Shown in pieces: positions 1 through 9,633 of a stretch of DNA of 64,000 nt. Every line of letters begins with the position of its first letter. Within the stretch, counting starts at the first letter, position 1. The position numbers and the translations under genes are program-made. Below the pieces are notes generated by a model that ran no database searches, was not told the origin of the DNA, and saw only the letters and a list, made by a program, of their open reading frames with translations. The stretch spans positions 1 to 64,000 of the forward strand of contig NZ_JACHGN010000026.1 of NCBI RefSeq assembly GCF_014202315.1, given 5' to 3'. This DNA is from Thermocatellispora tengchongensis. Lineage in GTDB: Bacteria; Actinomycetota; Actinomycetes; Streptosporangiales; Streptosporangiaceae.

Positions 1-3000
1 GACGTGCGACTGCTCACCGAGGCCCGCCCCTGGCCCGACACCGGCCGCCCACGCCGCGCGGGCATCTCGGCCTTCGGCGTCAGCGGCACCAACGCGCACG
101 CGATCCTGGAGGCGCCCGCGGCGGAGCCCGAGCCGCCCGCGGAGGAGCCGGGCGAGCCGATCCCGTGGATCCTGTCCGGTCACACCCCGGCGGCGCTGCG
201 CGACCAGGCGGCGAAGCTGGCCGCGCACCTCACCCCCGGCCACCACCCCGCCCGGATCGCGCGAGCCCTGGCCACCACCCGCACCCTCTTCCCCCACCGC
301 GCCGTCATCACCCACCACCACACCGACGCGCTCACCGCACTCGCCCACGACCGCCCCCACCCCGCCCTCACCACCGGACACGCCCACGACCACCCCCGCC
401 TCGCCTTCCTCTACACCGGCCAAGGCAGCCAATACGCCGGCATGAGCCGCGACCTCTACGACACCCACCCGGCCTACGCGGCCCGCTTCGACGAAATCGC
501 CGCGGCCTTCGACCTGCCGTTGCAGGAGATCGTCTTCGACCGCCCCGACCTGCTGGACAACACCCGCTACACCCAGCCCGCCCTGTTCACCCTCCAAACC
601 GCCCTCACCCACCTGCTCACCACCTGGGGCATCCAACCGGATGTCGTCACGGGCCACTCCATCGGCGCCATCGCCGCCGCCCACACCGCCGGCATCCTCA
701 CCCTGCCGGACGCCATCACCCTCATCACCGCCCGCGCCCAGCTCATGGCCTCCCTCCCGGAAGGCCAGGGCGCCATGGCCGCCATCAACGCCACCGAACA
801 CGACATCACCACGGCCATCGACGGCCACCCCGGCGTCGCCATCGCCGCACTCAACACCCCCACCTCCACCGTCATCTCCGGCGACACCGAAGCAGTGCAC
901 GCCATCGCCGAGGGCTTCAGAGCACGCGGCCACAAGATCAAATACCTGACGGTCAGCCACGCCTTCCACTCCCCCCACATGGACCCGATCCTCGACGACT
1001 TCCGGAACGAACTGAAGAAGATCACCTTCCACCCGCCCGCCATCCCCTTCGTCTCCGACCTCACTGGACGACCCGAACACGACCTCACCCCGGACTACTG
1101 GGCCGACCACCTGCGCAACCCGGTCCGCTTCCACGAGGCGGCGCGGGCCACCGAGGCGACCGCGTACCTGGAGATCGGCCCCGACGGGGTGCTCACCGCA
1201 CTGCTGGGCGGCGGGGTCACGGCGGCGCCCGTCCTGCGCAAGGGGCGGCAGGACGGGCGTACCGCGCTCGCCGCGGCGGCGACCGCCTTCGCCGCGGGCG
1301 TCCCGGTCGCGTGGACGAGCGAGACGCCGGTGACCCGGGTGGAGCTGCCGACGTACGCGTTCCAGCACGAGCGGCTGTGGGTGGACCCGCCGTCGCGGGG
1401 GCCGCGGGACGCCGCCGGGCTGGGCCTGGCCGCCGCGGAGCACCCGCTGCTCGGGGCGGTGGCGGCACCGGCCGCGGGAGACGGGCTGCTGCTCACCGGA
1501 CGGCTCTCCCCCGCCACGCACGCCTGGCTGCGCGACCACACGGTGCAGGGCACGCCGATCCTGCCCGGCACGGCGTTCCTGGAACTCGCCCTGCACGCCG
1601 CCGACCGGCTCGGCCTGGACGTCCTGGACGAGCTGGTCGCCGAGGCCCCGCTGCCGCTGACCGGGGCGGTGCACGTCCAGGTCGCCGCGGGCGCGGCCGA
1701 GGACGGGCGGCGCACCATCGAGATCCACTCCCGGCCCGAGGGCTCGGACGGAGAGTGGACCCGGCACGCGACGGCGGTCGCCTCCGCGGGCGGGGACGGG
1801 GAGCCCGCGTTCCCCTTCGCCGCGGCGTGGCCGCCGCCGGGCGCCGAGCCGGTGGACGTGACGGGGGCGTACGCGGAGCTGGAGCGGGCCGGGCTGAGCT
1901 ATGGGCCGGCCTTCCGCGGGCTGCGCGCCGCCTGGCGACGCGGGGACGAGCTGTTCGCCGAGGTGAGCCTGCCGGAGGACGGGCGCGGGGAGGCGGGCGG
2001 GTTCGGCGTGCATCCGGCGCTGCTGGACGCCGCCGTGCACCTGCCGGCGTGGCTGGGCCTGGCGGACGTGCCGGAGGGGAGCAGCCGGCTGCCGTTCGCG
2101 TGGAGCGGGGTCCGGCTGCACGCCACGGGCGCGGCCGGGCTGCGGGTGCGGGTGGTGACCTCGGACCCGGACCGGCTGGCGTTGCAGGCCGCCGATCCGA
2201 CCGGCGCTCCGGTCGTCGAGATCGGCGCGCTGACGGCACGGGTGGTGGGCGGCGACCAGCTCGCCGCGGCCCGCTCGCCGTACCGGGACGCGCTGTTCCG
2301 GCCCGTCTGGACGCCGCTGCCGGCACGCCCGGCCGGGCGGGAGTCGTGGGCGGTGCTGGGCGGGGACGCGTCCCTGCCGGTCTTCGAGGCGCTGCGCGCG
2401 GACGGCGCCGCGGTGGCGCGGTACGACGACCTCGCCGCGCTGGGCGCCGCCGTGGACGCCGGGGAGCCGCTGCCCTCCCTGGTCGTGCTGCCCGCGCTGC
2501 GGGGCGAGGGCGCCCCGGGCCCGGCGGAGGCGGCGCACGACCTGGCCGGGCGGGTGCTCGGCGCGCTGCGGGAGTGGTCGGGGCACCCGCGCTGGGCCGG
2601 GTCCCGGCTGGTGGTGCTGACCAGGTACGCGGTCTCCGTACACGGGGAGGCCCCCGATCCGGCCGCGGCGGCGGTCTGGGGGCTGGTGCGCTCGGCGCAG
2701 GCCGAGCTGCCGGACCGGGTCGCGCTCCTGGACGCAGACGCGGCGCTGGAGCTGCGCGGGGCCGTCGCGGCGGAGGAGCCGCAGGTCGCGATCCGGGACG
2801 GGGCGGCGTTCGCCCCCCGGCTGGAACGGCACCCGGCGGGCGGCGGCGGGCGGTCCTGGAAGCCGGACGGGACGGTGCTGGTCACCGGCGGGCTCGGCGG
2901 CCTGGGCGCGCTGCTGGCCCGCCACCTGGTCACCCGCCACGGCGTGCGTCACCTGCACCTCACCGGGCGGAGGGGCGCGGACACGCCGGGAGCGGCGGAC

Positions 3001-4821
3001 CTGGTGCGGGAGCTGGCCGATCTGGGCGCGGCGGTCACGGTCTCGGCCACCGACGTCGCCGACCGCCGGGCCGTGCGGGACCTTCTCGACCGCATCCCCG
3101 CCGACCGCCCGCTCACCGCCGTGGTGCACGCGGCCGGCGTGGTGGACGACGTGACGATCCCCGGCCTGTCCGGCGAGCGCCTGCGCGCCGTGCTCACCCC
3201 CAAGGTGGACGGCGCCTGGAACCTGCACGTGCTGACGCGGGACCTGCCCCTGGACGCGTTCGTGCTGTACTCCTCCGTCGCGGCCACCCTCGGCGGGGCC
3301 GGGCAGGCGGCCTACACCGCGGCCAACGCCTTCCTGGACGCGCTCGCCGCGCACCGGGCGGCGCTCGGCCTGCCGGGGCTCTCGCTGGCCTGGGGCCTGT
3401 GGGAGGAGACCACCGGCGTCACCGCGCACCTGAGCGCCGCCGACCGGGCCAGGATCGCCCGGCGCGGGCTGCGGCCCATCGCCGCAGGCGGCGGGCTCGC
3501 CCTGTTCGACGAGGCCGTCTTCGGCGGGCACGACGCGCCCGTGCTGGCGCCCGCGCCGCTCGACCTGAGGGCGGCGGGCGCCGCGGGGGACGTGCCGCCG
3601 GTGCTGCGCGGACTGGTCCGCCCGGCGCGGCGGGCCGCCTCGGCGGGCGGAGCCGGGGAACCGCTCGCGGCCCGGCTCGCCGGGCTGGACGAGGCCGGCC
3701 GGGAGGCCGCGCTGCTCGACGTGGTCCGGGCCGAGGCCGCCGCGGTGCTGGACCACCCGGACCCGGCGGCGATCCCGGCCGGGCAGGCGCTGATCGAGCT
3801 GGGGCTGGACTCGCTCACCTCGGTCGAGCTGCGGGACCGGCTCGGCGCGGCCACCGGGCTGCGCCTGCCCGCCACCCTCACCTTCGACCACCCCACGCCC
3901 GGGGCCCTCGCGGCGTACGCGGCGCGCGAGCTGGTCCCGGCCGGGACGCCGCGGCCGGCCCGGACCACGCCGGCGGCGCCAGGGCTGGCCGCGATCCACC
4001 GGCGGCTGCACGACGGCGGCAAGCACCGCGAGGCGGCCGAGCTGCTGCTGGCGGTCGCGCCGGTGCGCGAGCGGTTCGGCCTGGCCGAGCGGCACGGACA
4101 CGCCCCCGCCCCGGTACGCCCGGCGTCCGGGCCCGCCCCGGTGTCGCTGGTGTGCTTCCCCGCGCTCAGCGCGATCTCCGGCCCGCACGAGTACGCCCGG
4201 TTCGCGCAGGCGTTCGCCGGCGAGCGGGACGTGCACGTGATCCCGTCCCCCGGGTTCACCGGCGACGGCGAGGAGCCGCTGCCCGACTCCCTCGGCACGC
4301 TGATCCGGATGAACGTGGACGCCCTGCGCGCCACCGTGGGCGACGGGCCGTTCGTGATCGTGGGCCGGTCGATGGGCGGGTGCGTGGCGCACGCCGTCGC
4401 CCAGGCGCTGGAGGACGAGGGCATCTTCCCGGCCGGGATCGCGCTGATCGACAGCTACCCGATCGACGCCGCGGCCCAGGAGGGCATGGAGTGGTGGACC
4501 GGCGCGATGGTCGGCGGGATGCTGGAGCGCATCGACCGGTTCGAGCTGGAGCTGCACGACGCCCGGCTGACCACCATGGGCGCCTACAACCGGCTGTTCG
4601 CGCAGTGGCGGCCAGGCCCTGTGCGGGCGCCGATCCTGCTGCTGCGCGCCCTGGAGCCGCTGCCCGGCACCGCCGTGGACGGGCCGCGCGACTGGCGGGC
4701 GTACTGGCCGGTGCCGCACGAGGTGGCCGACATCCCCGGCGACCACTTCACCACGCTGGAGGAGCACGCGGGCAGCACGGCGGAGGCGGTGCGCGCGTTC
4801 GCCGCCCGGTTCGGCGGCTGA
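1..4821 (+). CDS. Type I polyketide synthase, terminal module (partial 5'): KS tail-AT-DH-KR-ACP-TE
   Basis: The reading frame is open at the left edge, so only the C-terminal end of the ketosynthase is present (about residues 1-36 of the visible part, with the GTNAHAILE signature). Next comes an acyltransferase with the GHSIG nucleophile Ser at about 219 and an HAFH motif at about 319, the pattern of malonyl-CoA-specific ATs. A dehydratase follows with HxxxGxxxxP from about His512 and a later DAAVH motif. The ketoreductase has its NADPH loop near 956 ([13 protein letters not shown]) and a VDD in the LDD position, implying a B-type alcohol. The ACP carries GLDS with the pantetheine Ser near 1270. 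The terminal thioesterase has GRSMG with Ser near 1456. No enoylreductase fits between DH and KR. The module should therefore add malonyl, reduce and dehydrate, and the TE releases the product. Codon composition changes across the AT (see findings). Confidence 0.95.
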   Translation, partial: DVRLLTEARPWPDTGRPRRAGISAFGVSGTNAHAILEAPAAEPEPPAEEPGEPIPWILSGHTPAALRDQAAKLAAHLTPGHHPARIARALATTRTLFPHRAVITHHHTDALTALAHDRPHPALTTGHAHDHPRLAFLYTGQGSQYAGMSRDLYDTHPAYAARFDEIAAAFDLPLQEIVFDRPDLLDNTRYTQPALFTLQTALTHLLTTWGIQPDVVTGHSIGAIAAAHTAGILTLPDAITLITARAQLMASLPEGQGAMAAINATEHDITTAIDGHPGVAIAALNTPTSTVISGDTEAVHAIAEGFRARGHKIKYLTVSHAFHSPHMDPILDDFRNELKKITFHPPAIPFVSDLTGRPEHDLTPDYWADHLRNPVRFHEAARATEATAYLEIGPDGVLTALLGGGVTAAPVLRKGRQDGRTALAAAATAFAAGVPVAWTSETPVTRVELPTYAFQHERLWVDPPSRGPRDAAGLGLAAAEHPLLGAVAAPAAGDGLLLTGRLSPATHAWLRDHTVQGTPILPGTAFLELALHAADRLGLDVLDELVAEAPLPLTGAVHVQVAAGAAEDGRRTIEIHSRPEGSDGEWTRHATAVASAGGDGEPAFPFAAAWPPPGAEPVDVTGAYAELERAGLSYGPAFRGLRAAWRRGDELFAEVSLPEDGRGEAGGFGVHPALLDAAVHLPAWLGLADVPEGSSRLPFAWSGVRLHATGAAGLRVRVVTSDPDRLALQAADPTGAPVVEIGALTARVVGGDQLAAARSPYRDALFRPVWTPLPARPAGRESWAVLGGDASLPVFEALRADGAAVARYDDLAALGAAVDAGEPLPSLVVLPALRGEGAPGPAEAAHDLAGRVLGALREWSGHPRWAGSRLVVLTRYAVSVHGEAPDPAAAAVWGLVRSAQAELPDRVALLDADAALELRGAVAAEEPQVAIRDGAAFAPRLERHPAGGGGRSWKPDGTVLVTGGLGGLGALLARHLVTRHGVRHLHLTGRRGADTPGAADLVRELADLGAAVTVSATDVADRRAVRDLLDRIPADRPLTAVVHAAGVVDDVTIPGLSGERLRAVLTPKVDGAWNLHVLTRDLPLDAFVLYSSVAATLGGAGQAAYTAANAFLDALAAHRAALGLPGLSLAWGLWEETTGVTAHLSAADRARIARRGLRPIAAGGGLALFDEAVFGGHDAPVLAPAPLDLRAAGAAGDVPPVLRGLVRPARRAASAGGAGEPLAARLAGLDEAGREAALLDVVRAEAAAVLDHPDPAAIPAGQALIELGLDSLTSVELRDRLGAATGLRLPATLTFDHPTPGALAAYAARELVPAGTPRPARTTPAAPGLAAIHRRLHDGGKHREAAELLLAVAPVRERFGLAERHGHAPAPVRPASGPAPVSLVCFPALSAISGPHEYARFAQAFAGERDVHVIPSPGFTGDGEEPLPDSLGTLIRMNVDALRATVGDGPFVIVGRSMGGCVAHAVAQALEDEGIFPAGIALIDSYPIDAAAQEGMEWWTGAMVGGMLERIDRFELELHDARLTTMGAYNRLFAQWRPGPVRAPILLLRALEPLPGTAVDGPRDWRAYWPVPHEVADIPGDHFTTLEEHAGSTAEAVRAFAARFGG

Positions 4822-4864
4822 TCCCGCCGGAACAGATCCCGTCGGAGCAGGTCCCGCCGCAAAC
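4820..4864. repeat. Three imperfect 15-bp tandem units just after the PKS stop
   Basis: Starting within the PKS stop codon are three consecutive 15-bp units of the form GRTCCCGYCGSARMM (4820-4834, 4835-4849, 4850-4864). They lie directly before the terminator hairpin. No function is evident; slipped-strand duplication is the simplest origin. Confidence 0.6.
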
Positions 4865-4865
4865 G

Positions 4866-4905
4866 CGTCCGCGGGCCGGGGGTGCGGCGCCCCGGCCCGC
4901 GGACG
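4866..4905. terminator. Strong 16-bp hairpin between convergent genes
   Basis: Positions 4866-4881 and 4890-4905 are perfect reverse complements (16 bp, all but two pairs G-C) around an 8-base loop. The hairpin lies between the convergent PKS and cyclase genes, so it can serve as a bidirectional terminator. No T-run follows, which is common in actinomycetes. Confidence 0.8.
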
Positions 4906-4919
4906 TCTCGCGGGGCGGC

Positions 4920-5336
4920 TCAGGCCGTGAGCTGGGCGACGATGCCGAGCCGGTCGGGCAGGACGGCGTAGTCCACGATCCGGCCGTCGCGGAAGGTGAT
5001 GGTGGAGATGCTCTGGCCGGTGAAGCGGCGGCCGGTGGGCGGCACGCCGAAGACCTCGCCGCGCTGGACGCCGTCGATCGTCCAGTAGACCACCACCCGG
5101 TCGCCCTCGGCGACGGTGTCGGTGACGGTGGCGGTCACGCCCTCGACGGCGCCGCGCAGCCAGGTCACGTGCTCGACGAACCCGGCCCGGCCCGAGCGCA
5201 GGCCGGAGCCGGACGGCGTGGCGTGGTCGTGCGCGTCGTCGGCGACGATCTCGTCCAGGACCTCCAGCTTGCCCTGCGAGACGACCTCGTCGTAGAAGCG
5301 GCGGGCCACGGCCCGGTTGATATCGGTGGCGCTCAT
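4920..5336 (-). CDS. SnoaL-like ester cyclase / NTF2-fold protein
   Basis: This 138-residue protein has the layout of the SnoaL-like polyketide cyclase/ester cyclase family: an N-terminal helix (VARRFYDEVVSQG), a conserved DHATPSG segment, and C-terminal strands GVPPTGRRFTG and ISTITFRDGRIVDY. Such proteins form a small alpha+beta barrel; characterised members catalyse aldol ring closure in aromatic polyketide tailoring, while many relatives have unknown substrates. The start is supported by AAGGAG upstream. It is the last gene of the minus-strand operon, 37 bases after the SDR. Its position beside a PKS is suggestive, but a modular PKS product does not normally need this cyclase, so the substrate is unknown. 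Confidence 0.8.
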   Translation of the reverse strand: MSATDINRAVARRFYDEVVSQGKLEVLDEIVADDAHDHATPSGSGLRSGRAGFVEHVTWLRGAVEGVTATVTDTVAEGDRVVVYWTIDGVQRGEVFGVPPTGRRFTGQSISTITFRDGRIVDYAVLPDRLGIVAQLTA

Positions 5337-5373
5337 GCGGATGCTCCTTGGGTTCGGCGGGGTTCGGCGGGCG

Positions 5374-6156
5374 TCAGCGGGGTTCGGGGAGCGGCAGGAG
5401 GCCGAGGTTGGCGTCGAGGCCGCCGTCCACGACCAGGGTGGTGCCGGTGATGTAGGAGGCGGCGGGCGAGGCGAGGAACCAGGCGGCCTCGGCCTGCTCG
5501 GCCGGCTCGGCGAAGCGCCGCAGCGGGATGTTGCGGGTGACCAGCTCGCGCAGCCCGGGGTCGCCGTGCACCCCGGCGTTGATCCGGGTCCTGGTCAGGC
5601 CGGGGGCCAGGGCGTTGACCCGGATGCCGTCCACCGCGTAGTCCAGCGCGGCGGCGCGCACCAGGTTGAGCACCGCCCCCTTGGAGGCGTTGTAGGCCCA
5701 GTTGCCGGGGTCGGCGCGGATGCCGGCCACCGAGGCGGTCACCACGATGGCGCCGCCGCCCGCGGCGCGCAGGGCGGGGACGGCGGCGCGGATGCCCAGG
5801 ATCGGGCCGCGCAGGTTGACGGAGAAGATCCGGTCCGCGGCGGCGACCGCGCCGGGCTCCTCGAACGGGAGCGTGCCGCCGATGCCGGCGTTGAGCACGG
5901 CGGCGTCCAGGCGGCCGTGCTCGCGCACGGCCAGGGCCACCGCCTCGCGCGAGACGTCCTCCTCCGACACGCTGCCGGCGAGGGTGAGCACGCCGTCGAG
6001 CCCGGCCAACTGCTTCAGCCCGGCCTCGTCGACATCGACCGCGACGACGCCGGTGCCGCGCGCGGCGAACAGCTCGGCGACGGCGCGGCCGATCCCGGAG
6101 GCCGCGCCGGTCACCACCGCGGAGCGGGGGCCCGGCGCGTGGGCGAAGGTGGTCAT
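5374..6156 (-). CDS. Short-chain dehydrogenase/reductase (classical SDR)
   Basis: The product is 260 residues, typical of classical SDRs. It shows the nucleotide loop TGAASGIG near the N-terminus, the LNAG motif, a catalytic serine in TASVAG and the YNASK catalytic Tyr-Lys pair. The C-terminal [11 protein letters not shown] is usual for the family. It should be an NAD(P)-dependent alcohol/ketone oxidoreductase. The ATG at 6156 overlaps the stop of the ATPase gene as ATGA and has AAAGGA upstream, so it is translationally coupled to the transporter. An Asp in VAVDVDE after the second strand suggests NAD rather than NADP, which is inference. Confidence 0.9.
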   Translation of the reverse strand: MTTFAHAPGPRSAVVTGAASGIGRAVAELFAARGTGVVAVDVDEAGLKQLAGLDGVLTLAGSVSEEDVSREAVALAVREHGRLDAAVLNAGIGGTLPFEEPGAVAAADRIFSVNLRGPILGIRAAVPALRAAGGGAIVVTASVAGIRADPGNWAYNASKGAVLNLVRAAALDYAVDGIRVNALAPGLTRTRINAGVHGDPGLRELVTRNIPLRRFAEPAEQAEAAWFLASPAASYITGTTLVVDGGLDANLGLLPLPEPR

Positions 6157-7841
6157 GATCGTCCTTTCTGGTCGGCGGTGGTGGCGTGGCCGCGCCCGGC
6201 ATCGGGCTCCAGGCGCGGGACGGCGGCGAGCAGCGCGGCGGTGTACGGGTGCCGGGGCGCGGCGAAGACGGTCTCGACGTCGCCGGACTCGACGATCCGG
6301 CCGTCCTTCATGACCGCCACCCGGTCGCACACCTGCCGCACGACGCCGAGATCGTGCGAGATGAACAGCAGTGACACCCCGGACTCCGCGCGCAGGCGCG
6401 CCAGCAGGGCCAGGATGCGCGCCTGCACGGTCACGTCCAGCGCCGAGACGGGCTCGTCGCAGACCAGCACCTCGGGGCCGGGGGCCAGGGCGCGGGCGAT
6501 GGCCACGCGCTGGCGCTGCCCGCCCGACAGGGTGGCGGGACGGCGGTCCAGGTGCTCCGGGCCCAGCCCGACCTCGGTGAGCAGGGCGGTGACGCGCTCA
6601 CGGCGCGCGGCGCGCGGCAGGCCGGGGGCGAGGGCTTCTGCGACGACGCGCTCGACGGTGTAGCGCGGGTCGAAGGAGCCGAGCGGGTCCTGGTCGATGA
6701 GCTGGATGCGGGACCTGCGCCCGCGCCGGTCGCGTTCGCGCAGGCCGGACCAGGGCTCGCCGTCCAACAGCACCGCGCCCGCGTCGGGGTGGGTCTCGGC
6801 GAGGACGAGCCTGGCCAGCGTGGTCTTGCCCGACCCCGACTCGCCCACGATCCCCAGCGCCTCGCCCCGGCCGAGGCGGAGCGAGACCTCCCGCACGGCG
6901 GTCCGCACGGCCCCGTCCAGGGACCGGTACCGCTTGACGGCCCCGCGCACCTCGACCACCGGGGTCCCGCCGTCCGGGCGGGCGGCCGGGGCAGGCGGGC
7001 GCTGCCCGTCCAGGCGCTGCCCGTCCAGGCTGGGCCGGTCCAGGCGCGGCCCGTCCAGGCTCGGCACGGCGGCCATGAGCTCGCGCGTGTACGGGTGCTC
7101 GGGCGCGGCCAGGACCCGGGCGGCCGGGCCCCGCTCGACCACGGTCCCCTCGCGCATGATCGCGATGTGGTCGGCGAGCCGGGCGACCACCGCGAGGTCG
7201 TGGCTGATCAGCAACACCGCCGTACCCGCGCGTTTCCTGGCCCGGAGCAGGTCGAGCACCTGGGCCTGCACGGTGACGTCCAGCGCCGTGGTCGGCTCGT
7301 CGGCGACGAGCACCGCGGGCCCGGCGGCGATGGCTGAGGCGATCAGCGCCCGCTGCCGCAGCCCGCCGGACAGCTCGTGCGGGTACTGCAGGATGCGCGC
7401 GCCGGGGTCGGGGACGCCCGCCTCGGCGAGCAGGGCGAGCACCCGGTCCTCCAGTTCGTCGCGGCGCGCCAGCCCGTGGGCCTCCAGCGGCTCGGCGACC
7501 TCGTCGCCGACCCGGCGCAGCGGGTCCAGCGAGGTCAGGGCGTCCTGCAGCACGAAGCCGACGTGCCGCCCGCGCAGCCGGCGCCACTGGCGGCGGGTGA
7601 AGCGGCGCAGGTCGCGCCCGTCGTACTCCAGGGTGCGGGCGCGGACCGTGGCGCCGTCGCCGGCCAGCCCGATCAGGGTGCGCGCGGTGACGCTCTTGCC
7701 GGAGCCCGACTCGCCGACCAGGGCCAGGCACTCGCCCGCCCGCAGGGTGAGGCTGACGTCGCGCACTGCGGGCACGACCCCGCGCCGCGTGGCGAACTCC
7801 ACCGACAGGTTCTCGACGGTGACGAGGGGACGGCCGGTCAC
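6153..7841 (-). CDS. Fused DppD-DppF-type oligopeptide ABC ATPase (two NBDs)
   Basis: One 562-residue protein carries two complete nucleotide-binding domains that are usually separate Dpp/Opp subunits. The first has Walker A GESGSGKS near 43-50, a signature written LSGGLRQR, Walker [13 protein letters not shown] and ISHDL. The second repeats [25 protein letters not shown] and ISHDLG. Both end in the HPYT oligopeptide-type tail. The linker between them contains a short LDG-x-R-type repeat encoded by 15-bp tandem DNA units. The GTG start overlaps the DppC-like stop as GTGA. Fused ATPases of this type are common in actinomycetes. The protein should power the adjacent DppB/C-like permease pair. 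Confidence 0.92.
   Translation of the reverse strand: MTGRPLVTVENLSVEFATRRGVVPAVRDVSLTLRAGECLALVGESGSGKSVTARTLIGLAGDGATVRARTLEYDGRDLRRFTRRQWRRLRGRHVGFVLQDALTSLDPLRRVGDEVAEPLEAHGLARRDELEDRVLALLAEAGVPDPGARILQYPHELSGGLRQRALIASAIAAGPAVLVADEPTTALDVTVQAQVLDLLRARKRAGTAVLLISHDLAVVARLADHIAIMREGTVVERGPAARVLAAPEHPYTRELMAAVPSLDGPRLDRPSLDGQRLDGQRPPAPAARPDGGTPVVEVRGAVKRYRSLDGAVRTAVREVSLRLGRGEALGIVGESGSGKTTLARLVLAETHPDAGAVLLDGEPWSGLRERDRRGRRSRIQLIDQDPLGSFDPRYTVERVVAEALAPGLPRAARRERVTALLTEVGLGPEHLDRRPATLSGGQRQRVAIARALAPGPEVLVCDEPVSALDVTVQARILALLARLRAESGVSLLFISHDLGVVRQVCDRVAVMKDGRIVESGDVETVFAAPRHPYTAALLAAVPRLEPDAGRGHATTADQKGRS
6999..7058. repeat. Four 15-bp tandem units in the ATPase linker
   Basis: Units at 6999-7013 and 7014-7028 are identical (GCGCTGCCCGTCCAG) and units at 7029-7043 and 7044-7058 differ at a few bases. 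The 15-bp period keeps the frame and encodes a five-residue Leu-Asp-Gly/Arg-type repeat in the linker between the two ATPase domains. Copy number could vary by slippage without breaking the protein. Confidence 0.8.
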
Positions 7842-8683
7842 CGGGCCTCCCGCCCCTCGTAGCGGGCCTGGAGCGCGCGGCCGACGATCGTCACCGACAT
7901 CACGGTGAGCGTGACGGCGGCGCCGGGGAAGACGGCCAGTGTCCAGGAGGCGTCGAAGTAGTCGCGCGACTGGGCGAGCATCGCGCCCCACTCCGCCTCC
8001 GGCGGCTGCGGGCCCAGGCCGAGGAAGCTGAGCGAGGCGCCCGCGGTGATCGCCGCGCCGACGTTCATCGTGGCCAGGATCAGCAGCGGCGCCAGCACGT
8101 TGGGGGCAACGTGCCGCGCCAGGATGCGCCACGGCGGCACGCCCAGGTTGACCGCCGCCCGCACGTACGGCGCGTCGCGCACGACCGCGCCGCGTACCCG
8201 GACGACCCGGGCGAAGCCGGGGGCGAGCGCGATCGTGATCGCGATGGTGACGTTGCGGGTGCCGGGGCCGAGCACCGCCACGACCAGCAGCGCCATCAGC
8301 ACGCTGGGGAAGGACAGGAACACGTCGGCCAGCCGCATGCAGACCTCGTCGGCGACCCGGCCGCCCAGGGCGGCGAGCAGTCCCCACGCCGAGCCGGCCA
8401 GGGCGGCCAGCGCGGTGGAGCCCAGGCCCACCAGCAGGGAGGCGCGGGCGCCGTGCACGACCCGGGCGAACACGTCGCGGCCGAGCTGGTCGGTGCCGAA
8501 GAGGTGGTCCGCGCCGGGCGGGCGCAGCGCGTACGCCGGGTCCACCCGGTCGGGTGCGGAGGCGAACAGGTCCGGGGCCAGGGCCGCGGCGCACACCAGG
8601 GCGAGGAACGCCCCGGCGAGCACCACCGCCGGGCCCACCGGGGAGCGGACGGCCCGCGCCGCCGTGAACGTGGCGGCCGTCAC
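7838..8683 (-). CDS. Oligopeptide-type ABC permease, DppC-like
   Basis: This 281-residue membrane protein has the OppC/DppC arrangement: an N-terminal TM segment, a periplasmic stretch with [19 protein letters not shown] and then the inner-membrane permease domain. The hallmark GTDxxGRDxxSR-like motif is clear. The EAA-like loop reads [20 protein letters not shown]. It should pair with the upstream DppB-like permease. The GTG start overlaps the preceding stop as GTGA, and its own stop overlaps the ATPase start, so the genes are tightly coupled. Confidence 0.92.
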   Translation of the reverse strand: MTAATFTAARAVRSPVGPAVVLAGAFLALVCAAALAPDLFASAPDRVDPAYALRPPGADHLFGTDQLGRDVFARVVHGARASLLVGLGSTALAALAGSAWGLLAALGGRVADEVCMRLADVFLSFPSVLMALLVVAVLGPGTRNVTIAITIALAPGFARVVRVRGAVVRDAPYVRAAVNLGVPPWRILARHVAPNVLAPLLILATMNVGAAITAGASLSFLGLGPQPPEAEWGAMLAQSRDYFDASWTLAVFPGAAVTLTVMSVTIVGRALQARYEGREAR

Positions 8684-9630
8684 GTCGCCGCCCGGCGCAG
8701 TCGCGGGTCCACCGCGCGGTACAGCACGTCGAGCGCCGCGCTGATCAGGGCGAACGTCAGCGCGGCGAGCACGACCACGCCGGTCACCACCGGGAAGTCG
8801 CGCCCGGCGACCGCCGTCACGATGACCTGGCCCAGCCCCTGCCGGGCGAAGACGGCCTCCACCACGACCACGCCGCCGAGCAGTTCGCCGAGCACCCAGC
8901 CGGACAGGGTGAGCAGCGGCAGCGCGGCGTGCCGCAGGGCGTGGCGCAGCCGGACGCGGTTCTCGCCGGCGCCGCGGGAGCGGGCGGTGAGCGTGAACGG
9001 CTGGTCCAGCGCCCGCTCCATCCCCTCCCTGGTGACCTGGGCGAGCACGCCGGCGATGGACAGCGTCAGCGTCAGCCACGGCAGCACCAGCGCGCGTACG
9101 CCGCCTTCGCCGAGCACCGGGAACCAGTGCAGGTGGAAGGAGAACACGGCGAGCAGCAGGATGCCGGTCCAGAAGGCCGGGGTCGAGATCGCGCAGAACT
9201 CCAGCGCCCGCGCCAGGGCGCGGGCGCGCGGCCTGCCCGCGGTGAGCACGGCCAGGGCGACGGCCAGGGCCAGGCCGCCCGCCACCGCGCCGGCCGCGAG
9301 CGCCAGCGTGGCGCCCAACTGCTCGCCGATCACCTCGGCGACCGGGCGGTTGAGCTGGTAGGACGCCCCGAGGTCGGCGCGGAGCAGCCGGCCCATGAAG
9401 ATCAGGTACTGCACGGGCCAGGGCCGGTCCAGGCCGTATTCGGCCCGGATCGCGTCGAGCACGGCCGGGGAGGCGCTGGCCTGGACCCCGCCCGCGATGA
9501 TGCGGGCGGGGTCGCCGGGCACCAGGCGCAGCCCGGCGAAGGCGAGCGTGGCGGCGCCCCACAGCACGAACAGGATCAGGCCGATCCTGCGCGCCGCCCG
9601 GCGGGCCACCGGGGGAAGGTGCGGCCTCAC
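8680..9630 (-). CDS. Oligopeptide-type ABC permease, DppB-like
   Basis: A 316-residue permease begins with a basic segment and a first TM helix ([17 protein letters not shown]), followed by the DppB-typical LVPGDPA and a [18 protein letters not shown]-type segment before the membrane core. A GTG start follows the binding-protein gene by three bases. Together with the DppC-like protein it should form the membrane channel. Substrate cannot be read from the permease; the family moves peptides, nickel chelates and oligosaccharides. Confidence 0.92.
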   Translation of the reverse strand: MRPHLPPVARRAARRIGLILFVLWGAATLAFAGLRLVPGDPARIIAGGVQASASPAVLDAIRAEYGLDRPWPVQYLIFMGRLLRADLGASYQLNRPVAEVIGEQLGATLALAAGAVAGGLALAVALAVLTAGRPRARALARALEFCAISTPAFWTGILLLAVFSFHLHWFPVLGEGGVRALVLPWLTLTLSIAGVLAQVTREGMERALDQPFTLTARSRGAGENRVRLRHALRHAALPLLTLSGWVLGELLGGVVVVEAVFARQGLGQVIVTAVAGRDFPVVTGVVVLAALTFALISAALDVLYRAVDPRLRRAAT

Positions 9631-9633
9631 TCG

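Noticed and set aside
2250-2860. Possible enoylreductase domain in the PKS
   Set aside because: The roughly 200 residues before the KR nucleotide loop fit the structural half of the KR; no ER NADPH motif (LxHxxxGGVG) is present.
165-5450. Very long alternative-frame ORF over the PKS
   Set aside because: It is Arg/Pro-rich frame shadow in GC-rich DNA and has no domain; the PKS frame explains the region.
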